From Pasteurella sp030783905 (GTDB taxonomy: Bacteria > Pseudomonadota > Gammaproteobacteria > Enterobacterales > Pasteurellaceae): a stretch of 64,000 nucleotides of DNA. Under the pieces are notes generated by a model. The model was not told the DNA's origin, made no database searches, and worked only from the letters and a program-made list of their open reading frames with translations. The DNA lies in assembly GCA_051122655.1 (NCBI GenBank), contig CP182107.1, positions 1,054,001-1,118,000 on the forward strand. Direction: 5' to 3'. Every line of letters begins with the position of its first letter. The first letter of the stretch is position 1. The position numbers and the translations under genes are program-made. Below, one piece after another: positions 47,101-55,200 of the stretch.

Positions 47101-47181
47101 TACTCTTTCCTCCGCTTTAGGAGTTAATTTATTTTTATATAAATATGCATTTGTGATTTCTGTTGCTGTTGGTAATGTCAT
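41170..47181 (-). CDS. RTX-A: giant type I-secreted RTX protein with FrpC/ApxIVA-like self-processing module
   Basis: 2003 aa, no signal peptide; start MTLPTATEIT behind AGGGGG. Order: unique N-terminal region (1-260), a short set of RTX motifs (about 265-350), a Gly/Asp-rich linker (about 490-535), then LQLYDPLVLDLDGDGIETV with Asp540-Pro541, followed by five EF-hand-like calcium loops (for example DKDGDGKITNASELF, DLNQNGISEENELF). A helical region (about 680-1000) precedes GGxGxD nonapeptides and five near-identical 162-residue modules (SDTYVFSKGHGQD type) to about 1885. A divergent last module and a 60-residue C-terminal end (MAEFDVEH...YYS), similar to RTX-B, are the likely secretion signal. 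The family comparison suggests calcium-dependent Asp-Pro cleavage. Target and toxicity are unknown. Confidence 0.85.
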   Translation of the reverse strand: MTLPTATEITNAYLYKNKLTPKAEERVDSIQILEKDSESFEVNKSEFMDSQTGPGRFVTAADFRTIHLFFAPILNHLRLQTPRSLENLKPGEYTKTQIFQKLGYIDKNGKSVGRASVTQTLAFYDDGQDDLLERAYIWNTTAFKITDEAIFVVEENGNRYIKNFAIEPVKEENFDFKGGFWSNLANLTLEPQIDPSGVGKKVIIEFIGEVEKKAKFTKADFLAEKERKNHFSILNGAEVGLKLNKLIEKLWNNGSIKHLYKEKPIIYGSAQDDKLDGFVTLAGVDISGFNEMANTGNFYVLERYLMDYVKNGITYVTGKGNDEIKGTQYNDIFYAGEGSDLLEGGEGHDIYYVTNGDIIIDSDGNGEIRFQDKESNYFTGDEQVGYFGRITGIRGHNAKFIGNDSNGIAYAYVLNGLSFDGKNFSAASLVMTNLETEHQITIRNFKNGHLNIYLNDLIYFDREIHAISYYFDTSENLFNTYDVDPHSGWARLKHGGDRNDASDLDANGGDTSNHGSSNTRRESAGRGSPNQGKRKLQLYDPLVLDLDGDGIETVGHNGHSGSLFDHDADGIRTSTGWIKGDDGLLVLDKDGDGKITNASELFSDMVILSDSTRAQHGFSALKDLDSNDDGVIDKQDTKFSELKLWRDLNQNGISEENELFNLSDFAIKSLHTAYEDRYDEVAGDNILSQLGKYEKEDGSFGAMADINFSFNPFYSDFAEKLKLTEEQERIINLRGIGRVRDLREAATLSTELNVLLQQYTIAKTREEQHALLPTILQKWAQTDNKYQSYSLHLEKTVEDSSPDAQVIRLTPSQLSALRNAQHDPAVMQRFEDNKSKISTINSLYSMNIAQLYYTTDEDIDYITDKINRIYNNLIQLAYESLLLQTRLKKYVDSVGFLYKDGVLSRDYSYTVQLFNETFAESPSNALTDLSEYIVLLKNPREWYEGLLLLNQYFEAVEKEGLIEDWKANSSTILNKLERKRIFFSKGFSLNDDQGNDKFLSNITNNVNDRTGNDIFFGSLNDDRLYGGEGDDHLYGGLGDDRLYGGEGEDYLEGGVGQDILEGGQGSDTYVFSKGHGQDILKDEANYGARDIDRLIFTDVALNEVKFRQEGEDLVLFGYHKEDSLRLKYFYSDARYKLEHITFADQSFDLASLRQVTLPLFGSAEDDTINDWSGNSRIEAGAGNDVVRGNDGNDILLGGLGDDRLYGGEGEDYLEGGVGQDILEGGQGSDTYVFSKGHGQDILKDEANYGARDIDRLIFTDVALNEVKFRQEGEDLVLFGYHKEDSLRLKYFYSDARYKLEHITFADQSFDLASLRQVTLPLFGSAEDDTINDWSGNSRIEAGAGNDVVRGNDGNDILLGGLGDDRLYGGEGEDYLEGGVGQDILEGGQGSDTYVFSKGHGQDILKDEANYGARDIDRLIFTDVALNEVKFRQEGEDLVLFGYHKEDSLRLKYFYSDARYKLEHITFADQSFDLASLRQVTLPLFGSAEDDTINDWSGNSRIEAGAGNDVVRGNDGNDILLGGLGDDRLYGGEGEDYLEGGVGQDILEGGQGSDTYVFSKGHGQDILKDEANYGARDIDRLIFTDVALNEVKFRQEGEDLVLFGYHKEDSLRLKYFYSDARYKLEHITFADQSFDLASLRQVTLPLFGSAEDDTINDWSGNSRIEAGAGNDVVRGNDGNDILLGGLGDDRLYGGEGEDYLEGGVGQDILEGGQGSDTYVFSKGHGQDILKDEANYGARDIDRLIFTDVALNEVKFRQEGEDLVLFGYHKEDSLRLKYFYSDARYKLEHITFADQSFDLASLRQVTLPLFGSAEDDTINDWSGNSRIEAGAGNDVVRGNDGNDILLGGLGDDRLYGGEGEDYLEGGVGQDILEGGQGSDTYVFSRGHGQDIIEDYSFNHFDSDIIRFVDVNIPEKLWFSRRDNNLLITNLDTADTLTVNNWYLSQNYQIERIELSDGRSLGSSQVEKLVSAMAEFDVEHSGDVLSVPQDEMRKYLNTLSVATYYS
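41528..44068 (-). repeat. Tandem array of 486-bp units in RTX-A (about 5.2 copies)
   Basis: An anchor word (CTGACCAATC, plus strand) starts at 41721, 42207, 42693, 43179 and 43665, exactly 486 bp apart (162 codons). The copies read as essentially identical; the most N-terminal one differs at a few bases. Each unit encodes several GGxGxD repeats plus a related beta domain (HCBP-related). The in-frame period lets copy number change without breaking the protein. Confidence 0.95.
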
Positions 47182-47196
47182 TTTTCCCCCTCACTC

Positions 47197-47661
47197 TTAA
47201 TTTTTTGAAAAAGCCGCCTCTTCTCTTAACTCTCCACAGGGCGTATATTCGAGATAAATCACTTCATGAGCTGGTTTTAGATTCTCAACATAATGCCTTA
47301 AATATTCAATTCTGATATAACCATATCCATAGTCATCTGGATAGCCATCGCCTTCATCAATAAAGGTGGTTAATGTACAACAAGCTGGGTTCATTTGTTT
47401 AAACTCCTCAACACTAGAATAATGCTTTACTTCTTTTATTGTGCCATCTGGTTTAATGACACCTGACGGCATGGTGGATACCACATATTCAATTCCCCGA
47501 TCAATTAACTCTTGCTCAGTATAAAGGTTATGGATATATTCCCATTTGTCAAAACAATAACCCCGCCTTTCTTGTATGGTAATAAATAAATAGATTGAAA
47601 GGAGAGCTAGTATGAACCATAAAATATATCCATTTCCTTTTTCTTTATTTTCTTCTGCCAT
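47197..47661 (-). CDS. Small single-span membrane protein 2, upstream partner of RTX-A
   Basis: 154 aa, no recognised family. A short charged N-terminus is followed by one hydrophobic segment (YILWFILALLSIYLFITI, about 12-29) and a soluble domain containing Cys at RRGYC, a CC pair and TPCGE, plus an acidic DEGDGYPDDYGYGY stretch. Four Cys suggest an extracytoplasmic, disulfide-bearing domain; topology is inferred. AGGTGG precedes the ATG. It is 15 nt upstream of RTX-A, so they are co-transcribed. Very similar to the gene at 47811-48269. It could be an immunity protein, or an accessory factor comparable in position to frpD before frpC in Neisseria. Confidence 0.8.
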   Translation of the reverse strand: MAEENKEKGNGYILWFILALLSIYLFITIQERRGYCFDKWEYIHNLYTEQELIDRGIEYVVSTMPSGVIKPDGTIKEVKHYSSVEEFKQMNPACCTLTTFIDEGDGYPDDYGYGYIRIEYLRHYVENLKPAHEVIYLEYTPCGELREEAAFSKN

Positions 47662-47669
47662 CTGCCACC

Positions 47670-47795
47670 TCAGTACCCATGATCCATATTACTGCATGCT
47701 TGAAATAGGGAATCTACGCATTCCATCCCTTTCAGAGTGAATTGATTTTTAGATAAAGATAAATTCCTCATTATTGTTGCTGTTGGTAATGCCAT
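47670..47795 (-). pseudogene. Broken 5' end of an RTX-A-like gene (41 codons)
   Basis: An ATG with a good ribosome site (AGGTGA) begins MALPTATIMRNLSL and ends at TGA after 41 codons. The first residues match the RTX-A start MTLPTATEIT, and the DNA upstream (47796-47825) matches that before RTX-A (47182-47210). After about 9 codons similarity stops. It sits between the two small paralogues, as RTX-A sits after the second. I read it as the remnant of a second RTX gene. A stable 41-aa peptide cannot be excluded. Confidence 0.65.
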
Positions 47796-47810
47796 TTCTT
47801 CACCTCACTC

Positions 47811-48269
47811 TTAATTTTTTGAAAAAGCAGCCTCTTCTCTTAACTCTCCACAAGGCGTATATTCGAGATAAAGCACTCTATGATAAGGTTTTAAATTCTC
47901 AACATAATGTCTTAAATATTCAATTCTGATATAACCATATCCATCATCATCTGGATAGCCATCGCCTTCATCAATAAAGGTGGTTAATGTACAACAATCA
48001 GGGTTCATCTGTTTAAACTCCTCAACACTAGAATAACGCTTTACTTCTTTTATTGTGCCATCTGGTTTAATGACACCTGACGGCATGGTGGATACCACAT
48101 ATTCAATTCCCCGATCAATTAATTCTTGCTCGCTATAAAGCTCATGAATATATGCACGTTTATCAAAACAATAACCTCGCCTTTCTTGTATGGTAATAAA
48201 TAAATAGATTGAAAGGAGAAACAATATGAACCATAAAAAATATCTCTTTCCTTTATTTTCTTCTGTCAT
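47811..48269 (-). CDS. Small single-span membrane protein 1, paralogue of the gene at 47197-47661
   Basis: 152 aa, sharing most of its sequence with its neighbour: the same membrane segment (LLSIYLFITIQERRGYCFDK), VSTMPSGVIKPDGTIKEVK, CCTLTTFIDEGDGYPDD and the C-terminus EYTPCGELREEAAFSKN. Differences cluster around residues 40-50 and 118-135. ATG 48269 has AGGTG upstream. It lies 141 bp after hlyD and before the truncated RTX start, so its own RTX partner appears to be lost while this gene remains intact, as is common for orphan immunity genes. Function is unknown. Confidence 0.8.
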   Translation of the reverse strand: MTEENKGKRYFLWFILFLLSIYLFITIQERRGYCFDKRAYIHELYSEQELIDRGIEYVVSTMPSGVIKPDGTIKEVKRYSSVEEFKQMNPDCCTLTTFIDEGDGYPDDDGYGYIRIEYLRHYVENLKPYHRVLYLEYTPCGELREEAAFSKN

Positions 48270-48398
48270 CTTACACCTCTTGGTTATTTAACGGATTATA
48301 AACTTTAGCATAGGATTCATCATATACTTAAAAACTACGACTTGATATTCCACAAACTTTGTTTAATTTGTGTTCCTATTCAAAGTTTTCTAAAACCC

Positions 48399-48407
48399 AC
48401 CGCACTT
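48399..48407 (-). other. Only DNA uptake signal found in the RTX island
   Basis: ACCGCACTT, the reverse complement of AAGTGCGGT, lies just beyond the hlyD stop codon. The homologous relic upstream of RTX-B has the mutated version ACCGAGCTT. Confidence 0.7.
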
Positions 48408-48410
48408 TTA

Positions 48411-49850
48411 TTACCGTTCTCTTAAACTCTCATCTAACGTAGTTTTTAATGGGCTAAATAAGTAATCTAATACACTGCGTTTACCTGTTTTAATTTCTGC
48501 AGAAACTGCCATACCAGCCATTAATTCCACTGTTTTTCCTTCAATCAATAGTGTATTTTGGTCCATTAAAATCGTTGCTGCAAAAACAGGACCGAGTTGT
48601 TCATGATCAATCGCATCAAAACTGATTGTCTTGACTTTACCTGTTAGATAACCATAACGCGTGTAAGGAAATGCCTCTATTTTAATCACTACTTCTTGCC
48701 CCACATTGACAAAACCAATGTCTTTATTGCCAATCATCGCTTCTACTTCTAAATAATCTTGTTTTGGTACAATCACCATTAAAGATTGTGCGGTGGTCAC
48801 AACACCGCCAATCGTATAGGTTTGCAATTGTTGTATCGTGCCCTCGACTGGCGAACGAATTTCAGTAAATTGTTGGCGCTCTTTCGCTTTCGCTACTTCA
48901 AAAGCAAACTGGGTCACATTATCATTTGCCATACGAAGCTGCTCTAGCACATCACGGCGAAAAGATTCAATATAGTAGCGATAATCTTCGTTTGCTTGAG
49001 TTAAGCTGGCAGTCAGTTCATTTAGTCGACTACGCTGTGCATTTAAATTATTGACCAATTCAATAAACTGGTATTCTTGCGCATAGTACTCTTGTTTTGA
49101 ACTATGCCCTTTTTTGTAAAGTTTTTTTAATCCATCCCTGAGTTCTTTTCCATATTTTTGCATTTCTTGTAGCTTTGCTACTTCAATTTCTGTGGTTTTT
49201 ATTTCTGCTTGGCGTTGTTCAATACTCGCTTCTAATTTTTGTTTCTGAGCTTTCCAAGCAATATATTGGCTATGCGTAAGTAATTGTTCTTGCTTAAATA
49301 ACGAATCTTCACTCGAAAACAGCAATTGGCTTTGTTCATCTTCTTCTATTATTGGTTGATTGCCTGTATCCATTGCATATAACAAAGCCCGTTGCCTCAA
49401 TTGAGATAATTTAGCCGCTTTTAATGCCTCTTCTGATTTTGAATAATCCGCTTCTGCCCCTAATGCCACAAGCTCCATGAGCAACTGATCTTTTTTCACT
49501 TCCTCACCATTACGAACATACACTTTTTTTACTACGGCTGTTTCAATTGGCTGAATAATTTTACTGCGCCCACTTGGCGTAATTTCACCTTGTGCAACAA
49601 CGACAATATCGACTTTCCCTAGCCATGCCCACATGATAGCAAGCAATAAAAAGAGCATAATTAGACGCGCAATCCATTTTGGTAATGCAGAAACAGGGGT
49701 ATCAATCAATTCTAAATGTGCGGGACGAAACGCATTTTCATCCGCTTCACGTACTGGTGTATCTAATTGTTTACGTACTTTCCAAACTTCTTTAAAAATA
49801 CCTAAATAGCGCTTGGCCAAATCACATAATCCTTGCCAGTATAAATTCAT
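48411..49850 (-). CDS. hlyD: HlyD-type membrane fusion protein of the type I secretion system
   Basis: 479 aa periplasmic adaptor linking the ABC exporter to a TolC-type outer-membrane channel. A cytoplasmic N-terminus of about 60 residues (with FRPAHLELIDTPVSALPKW) precedes one membrane segment (ARLIMLFLLLAIMWAWLG), then the lipoyl half-motif GRSKIIQPIETAVVKKVYVRNGE, a long coiled coil (about 140-320), IRSPVEGTIQQL and a beta-barrel end typical of HlyD. It is 12 nt downstream of hlyB. No tolC is present in the window. The last 75 bp recur as a relic upstream of RTX-B. Confidence 0.94.
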   Translation of the reverse strand: MNLYWQGLCDLAKRYLGIFKEVWKVRKQLDTPVREADENAFRPAHLELIDTPVSALPKWIARLIMLFLLLAIMWAWLGKVDIVVVAQGEITPSGRSKIIQPIETAVVKKVYVRNGEEVKKDQLLMELVALGAEADYSKSEEALKAAKLSQLRQRALLYAMDTGNQPIIEEDEQSQLLFSSEDSLFKQEQLLTHSQYIAWKAQKQKLEASIEQRQAEIKTTEIEVAKLQEMQKYGKELRDGLKKLYKKGHSSKQEYYAQEYQFIELVNNLNAQRSRLNELTASLTQANEDYRYYIESFRRDVLEQLRMANDNVTQFAFEVAKAKERQQFTEIRSPVEGTIQQLQTYTIGGVVTTAQSLMVIVPKQDYLEVEAMIGNKDIGFVNVGQEVVIKIEAFPYTRYGYLTGKVKTISFDAIDHEQLGPVFAATILMDQNTLLIEGKTVELMAGMAVSAEIKTGKRSVLDYLFSPLKTTLDESLRER

Positions 49851-49862
49851 CTCACTCTCTTC

Positions 49863-51983
49863 CTATTTCGCCTGTAATTGGTATAAATAATGGTACAAGC
49901 CATGTTTCTCTAATAATTGTTGATGGCTACCTTGTTCGACTAAATGTCCTTTATCTAATACTAAAATACGATCACTTTGTTGTACTGTAGAAAGCCGGTG
50001 CGCAATAATAATCACCGTTCTTCCCCGACAGATATGTTTCATATTTTGCATAATAATATGTTCCGATTCATAGTCTAAGGCACTTGTTGCTTCATCAAAA
50101 ATCAGAATTTTGGGATTGGTAACAAGTGCTCGAGCAATGGCAATACGTTGACGTTGTCCGCCTGATAAACTGGCACCATGTTCACCAACAATAGTGTTAT
50201 ATCCTTCTGGTAATTCAGCAATAAAACTATCTGCCCCAGCTAATTTTGCCGCTTGTATAACACGCTCCATCGGCATAGCAGGCTCACTTAACGCAATGTT
50301 ATCTCGAATTGAACGGTTAAGTAGAATATTGTCTTGCAACACAACGCCAATCTGGCGGCGTAACCATGCAGGATCAAGCAATGCGACATCATGATCATCA
50401 ATTAATACTTTGCCATCTGAAGGAACATATAAACGTTGGATCAACTTAGTTAAGGTACTTTTACCTGAGCCAGAACGACCAACAATCCCAATCACTTCAC
50501 CAGCTTTAATATAGAGTGATAAATGACTAAGGATCTCGTTACCATTTGGACGATAACGGAAAGACACATCTTGGAACTTGATATCACCTTTGATTTCAGG
50601 TGGAGTTAATCGGTTCGTTGGGTTTTCTGTTGGCGTATTTAAAATATCGCCCAAACGACTGACTGAAATACCGACTTGTTGAAAATCTTGCCAGAGTTGA
50701 GCCAAACGAATCACAGGCGCTGCAACTTGACCTGCTAACATGTTAAAAGCAATTAATTGACCTATAGTTAAATCTCCACTGATGACCAAATGGGCGCCCA
50801 ACCATAAATTGATAACCATCACTAATTTTTGAATTAGCTGTACTCCCTGTTGCCCAATCGTCGCTAATTTTGTGACCTTAAACCCTGCGTGCACATAACC
50901 TGCTAACTGTTTATCCCAATGCTCTGTCATTTGTGGGCTGACCGCCATTGATTTAATGGTGTTCATCGCACTGACAGATTCAACTAGGAAAGATTGATTA
51001 TCCGCATTACGCGCGAACTTTTCATTTAAGCGATGGCGTAAAATTGGGCTAATTGTAGCCGACCAAATGGCATAACAAGGTAAAGAAATTAATACGACTA
51101 GTGTCAACCAAAAGCTGTAATACCACATCACCGCAATGAAGATGAAAGAGAATAATAAATCTAAAATTGAAGTTAATGCTTGACCCGTTAAAAAGTTCCT
51201 AATTTGTTCTAATTCACGCACTCGGGCAACTGTATCACCTACCCTACGATTTTCAAAATAAGAAATCGGTAAGGTTAATAGATGACGAAATAACTTAGCC
51301 CCTAACTCTACATCAATACGGCTAGTTGTGTGAGCAAATACATAAGTACGAATGCCACCTAATACAACTTCAAAAATCACCACTACAGCTAATGCAATCG
51401 CAATGACATTCAATGTACTAAATCCTCGATGTACTAAGACTTTATCCATCACAACTTGAAAAAAGAGCGGTGTAATGAGCGCAAAAAGTTGTAACACAAT
51501 AGACACCACTAATACTTCAACAATGATTTTGCGGTATTTCACAATAGCAGGAATAAACCAAGTAAAATCAAATTTTGCTAAACTCCCTAATACAGAAGCA
51601 CGAGAAGCAACTACAATGACTTCACCTTGATATCGCTCCCTAAATTCTTGTTCATTTAATACGACTGGACTTTCTGTTTCCAAATCATGAATCAAATAGC
51701 GTCCATGCTCTTGATCGATACGCGCTAAAATAAAATGTTTGCCATCATCACGCCAAACCATGATCGGTAAGGATAGAAAAGGTAAACGATGAATTTCTTT
51801 TTTAATATTTTTTGCTTTCAGACCTAAGCTTTTTGCCGCAAGTAACCAATTCTCTTTGCTTAAACCTGTGCCATAAATATCAAATTGATGTTTCAGTTGA
51901 TGAGAATTAGGAGAAATGCGGTGGAAATTCGCTAATAGCACTAATGAGGAAAGCGCTAAATCAGGAGAAGTTTGTATAGACAT
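49863..51983 (-). CDS. hlyB: HlyB-type ABC exporter of the type I secretion system
   Basis: 706 aa, the length of HlyB. Residues 1-125 form a peptidase C39-like domain without the catalytic Cys, as in HlyB, where it binds unfolded RTX substrate (YGTGLSKENWLLAAKSLGLK and DGKHFILARID blocks). Membrane helices span about 155-430. The nucleotide-binding domain has Walker A VGRSGSGKSTLTKL, signature LSGGQRQRIAIARA, Walker B ILIFDEATSALD and switch IAHRLSTV. There is no acyltransferase gene (hlyC) beside it, so the cargo is probably not an acylated pore-forming cytolysin. Confidence 0.95.
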   Translation of the reverse strand: MSIQTSPDLALSSLVLLANFHRISPNSHQLKHQFDIYGTGLSKENWLLAAKSLGLKAKNIKKEIHRLPFLSLPIMVWRDDGKHFILARIDQEHGRYLIHDLETESPVVLNEQEFRERYQGEVIVVASRASVLGSLAKFDFTWFIPAIVKYRKIIVEVLVVSIVLQLFALITPLFFQVVMDKVLVHRGFSTLNVIAIALAVVVIFEVVLGGIRTYVFAHTTSRIDVELGAKLFRHLLTLPISYFENRRVGDTVARVRELEQIRNFLTGQALTSILDLLFSFIFIAVMWYYSFWLTLVVLISLPCYAIWSATISPILRHRLNEKFARNADNQSFLVESVSAMNTIKSMAVSPQMTEHWDKQLAGYVHAGFKVTKLATIGQQGVQLIQKLVMVINLWLGAHLVISGDLTIGQLIAFNMLAGQVAAPVIRLAQLWQDFQQVGISVSRLGDILNTPTENPTNRLTPPEIKGDIKFQDVSFRYRPNGNEILSHLSLYIKAGEVIGIVGRSGSGKSTLTKLIQRLYVPSDGKVLIDDHDVALLDPAWLRRQIGVVLQDNILLNRSIRDNIALSEPAMPMERVIQAAKLAGADSFIAELPEGYNTIVGEHGASLSGGQRQRIAIARALVTNPKILIFDEATSALDYESEHIIMQNMKHICRGRTVIIIAHRLSTVQQSDRILVLDKGHLVEQGSHQQLLEKHGLYHYLYQLQAK

Positions 51984-52166
51984 GTTAAGACCTAAAGAAG
52001 TAAAAAAATTAATTTATTTTTGTTCAATAAATTAATTACCACAAGTACACAAAAACAGCAATTCTACTCAAATAAAAATTTCTATTTTGTGATAGAATTC
52101 AATGTTTTGAGAACTAAGTTTTTTAATATCCCTATTGTAATTTTATGTGAATAAGAAATAGGAGTG

Positions 52167-52194
52167 AAAAAAGCCACCTGGAAAATAGGTGGCT
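52167..52194 (-). terminator. Intrinsic terminator after RTX-B
   Basis: On the minus strand AGCCACCT and AGGTGGCT form an 8-bp stem with a 7-nt loop, followed by TTTTTT. It separates RTX-B from hlyB, so the transporter genes need their own promoter in 51984-52166, where none is convincing. Confidence 0.85.
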
Positions 52195-52205
52195 GTTGAT
52201 AAAGT

Positions 52206-55200
52206 TTAAACATAATAATTATTCACTGCTAACATACTGATATATTCTTTCATTGCTTCTCTTGGTAACTCACTCGCATCATTTACATATTGCGTTTCAA
52301 ACGCCGCCATTGATGAAACTAATTTATCCAATTGTTGTTGATTGATACTCTGTCCATTAGCTAGCTCGATACGTTCAATTTGATAATCACGATGTCTATA
52401 CCAGTTATTAACAACAACACTATCTGATGTATCTAAATTTGAGATCATTAAGTGTTCGCCCTTTCTTGAAAACCAAAGTATTTCTGGAGTATAAATATCA
52501 ACAAATCGAATAATATCCTCTTCTGCTATAGATGAAGCGTCTTCATATATTCTATCTTGGCCATGCCCTTTACTAAAGATATAAGTATCTGCACCTAAAC
52601 CCCCTTTTAATTTATCGTTACCTAAACCACCAATTAAGGTATCATCACCACCATTTCCTTCAATAAGATCATCTCCTCCTTGCCCTTCTATAATAGAGTT
52701 ATAGTGCCAATCTTTGATATTATCGGCTGCTTCTGTACCAAATAAGTTCATGCCTTGCTGAGCAAGCTCTTCCAAACTGATGGTCTTATCCGTAAATTCA
52801 AAACGGTTAATCTGATAGTCTATATGATCATAAAAATATTTAATGGTTATGGAATCTGTTTCATGGTAGCCAAAGAGCATTAAGTCATTGCCCAAACGAC
52901 GGAATTTGACTTCTTGTGAGGAAACATCTGTAAAACGAATTGTATCAATATCTCTCGCACGGTGAGTCGAATCTGAGTTCTCATAAATTAAATCTTGGCC
53001 ATGCCCTTTACTAAAGATATAAGTATCTGCACCTAAACTACCGCGCATCACATCATTACCTCGCCCTCCTTCAAATATTGAGCCCCAAGCCTGATGATCT
53101 TTCATTTCATCATCACCTTCTGTCCCATAAAAATGAATCCCTTCTGCTATTAAAGTAGGTAAATCTACTGTGCGATCACTAAATGCAAAACGGTCAATCT
53201 GATAGTCTATATGATCATAAAAATATTTAATGGTTATGGAATCTGTTTCATGGTAACCAAAGAGCATTAAGTCATTGCCCAAACGACGGAATTTGACTTC
53301 TTGTGAGGAAACATCTGTAAAACGAATTGTATCAATATCTCTCGCACGGTGAGTCGAATCTGAGTCCTCATAAATTAAATCTTGGCCATGCCCTTTACTA
53401 AAGATATAAGTATCTGCACCCAACCCCCCTTTTAATTTATCGTTACCTAAACCACCAATTAAGGTATCATCACCACCATTTCCTTCAATAAGATCATCTC
53501 CTCCTTGCCCTTCTATAATAGAGTTATAGTGCCAATCTTTGATATTATCGGCTGCTTCTGTACCAAATAAGTTCATGCCTTGCTGAGCAAGCTCTTCCAA
53601 ACTGATGGTCTTATCCGTAAATTCAAAACGGTTAATCTGATAGTCTATATGATCATAAAAATATTTAATGGTTATGGAATCTGTTTCATGGTAGCCAAAG
53701 AGCATTAAGTCATTGCCCAAACGACGGAATTTGACTTCTTGTGAGGAAACATCTGTAAAACGAATTGTATCAATATCTCTCGCACGGTGAGTCGAATCTG
53801 AGTTCTCATAAATTAAATCTTGGCCATGCCCTTTACTAAAGATATAAGTATCTGCACCTAAACTACCGCGCATCACATCATTACCTCGCCCTCCTTCAAA
53901 TATTGAGCCCCAAGCCTGATGATCTTTCATTTCATCATCACCTTCTGTCCCATAAAAATGAATCCCTTCTGCTATTAAAGTAGGTAAATCTACTGTGCGA
54001 TCACTAAATGCAAAACGGTCAATCTGATAGTCTATATGATCATAAAAATATTTAATGGTTATGGAATCTGTTTCATGGTAACCAAAGAGCATTAAGTCAT
54101 TGCCCAAACGACGGAATTTGACTTCTTGTGAGGAAACATCTGTAAAACGAATTGTATCAATATCTCTCGCACGGTGAGTCGAATCTGAGTCCTCATAAAT
54201 TAAATCTTGGCCATGCCCTTTACTAAAGATATAAGTATCTGCACCCAACCCCCCTTTTAATTTATCGTTACCTAAACCACCAATTAAGGTATCATCACCA
54301 CCATTTCCTTCAATAAGATCATCTCCTCCTTGCCCTTCTATAATAGAGTTATAGTGCCAATCTTTGATATTATCGGCTGCTTCTGTACCAAATAAGTTCA
54401 TGCCTTGCTGAGCAAGCTCTTCCAAACTGATGGTCTTATCCGTAAATTCAAAACGGTTAATCTGATAGTCTATATGATCATAAAAATATTTAATGGTTAT
54501 CGAATCTGTTTCATGGTAACCAAAGAGTATTAAATCACTGCCCAAACGACGGAATTTGACTTCTTGTGAGGAAACATCTGTAAAACGAATTGTATCAATA
54601 TCTCTCGCACGGTGAGTCGAATCTGAGTCCTCATAAATTAAATCTTGGCCATGCCCTTTACTAAAGATATAAGTATCTGCACCTAAACCACCGCGCATTA
54701 CATCATTACCTCGCCCCCCTTCAAATATTGAGCCCCAAGCCTGATGATCCTTCATTTCATCATCACCTTCTGTCCCATAAAAATGAATCCCTTCTGCTAT
54801 TAAAGTAGGTAAATCTACTGTGCGATCACTAAATGCAAAACGGTCAATCTGATAATCTATATGATCATAAAAAGATTTAATGGTTATGGAGTCCGTTTCA
54901 TGGTAACCAAAGAGTATTAAATCACTGCCCAAACGACGGAATTTGACTTCTTGTGAGGAAACATCTGTAAAACTAATTGTATCAATATCTCTCGCACGGT
55001 GAGTCGAATCTGAGTCCTCATAAATTAAATCTTGGCCATGCCCTTTACTAAAGATATAAGTATCTGCACCCAACCCCCCTTTTAATTTATCGTTACCTAA
55101 ACCACCAATTAAGGTATCATCACCACCATTTCCTTCAATAAGATCATCTCCTCCTTGCCCCTCTATAATAGAGTTATAGTGCCAATCTTTGATATTATCG

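Noticed and set aside
48270..48410. Fur box before the small genes and RTX-A, as expected for FrpC-like iron control
   Set aside because: No sequence close to the 19-bp Fur consensus is visible here or before hlyB or RTX-B.
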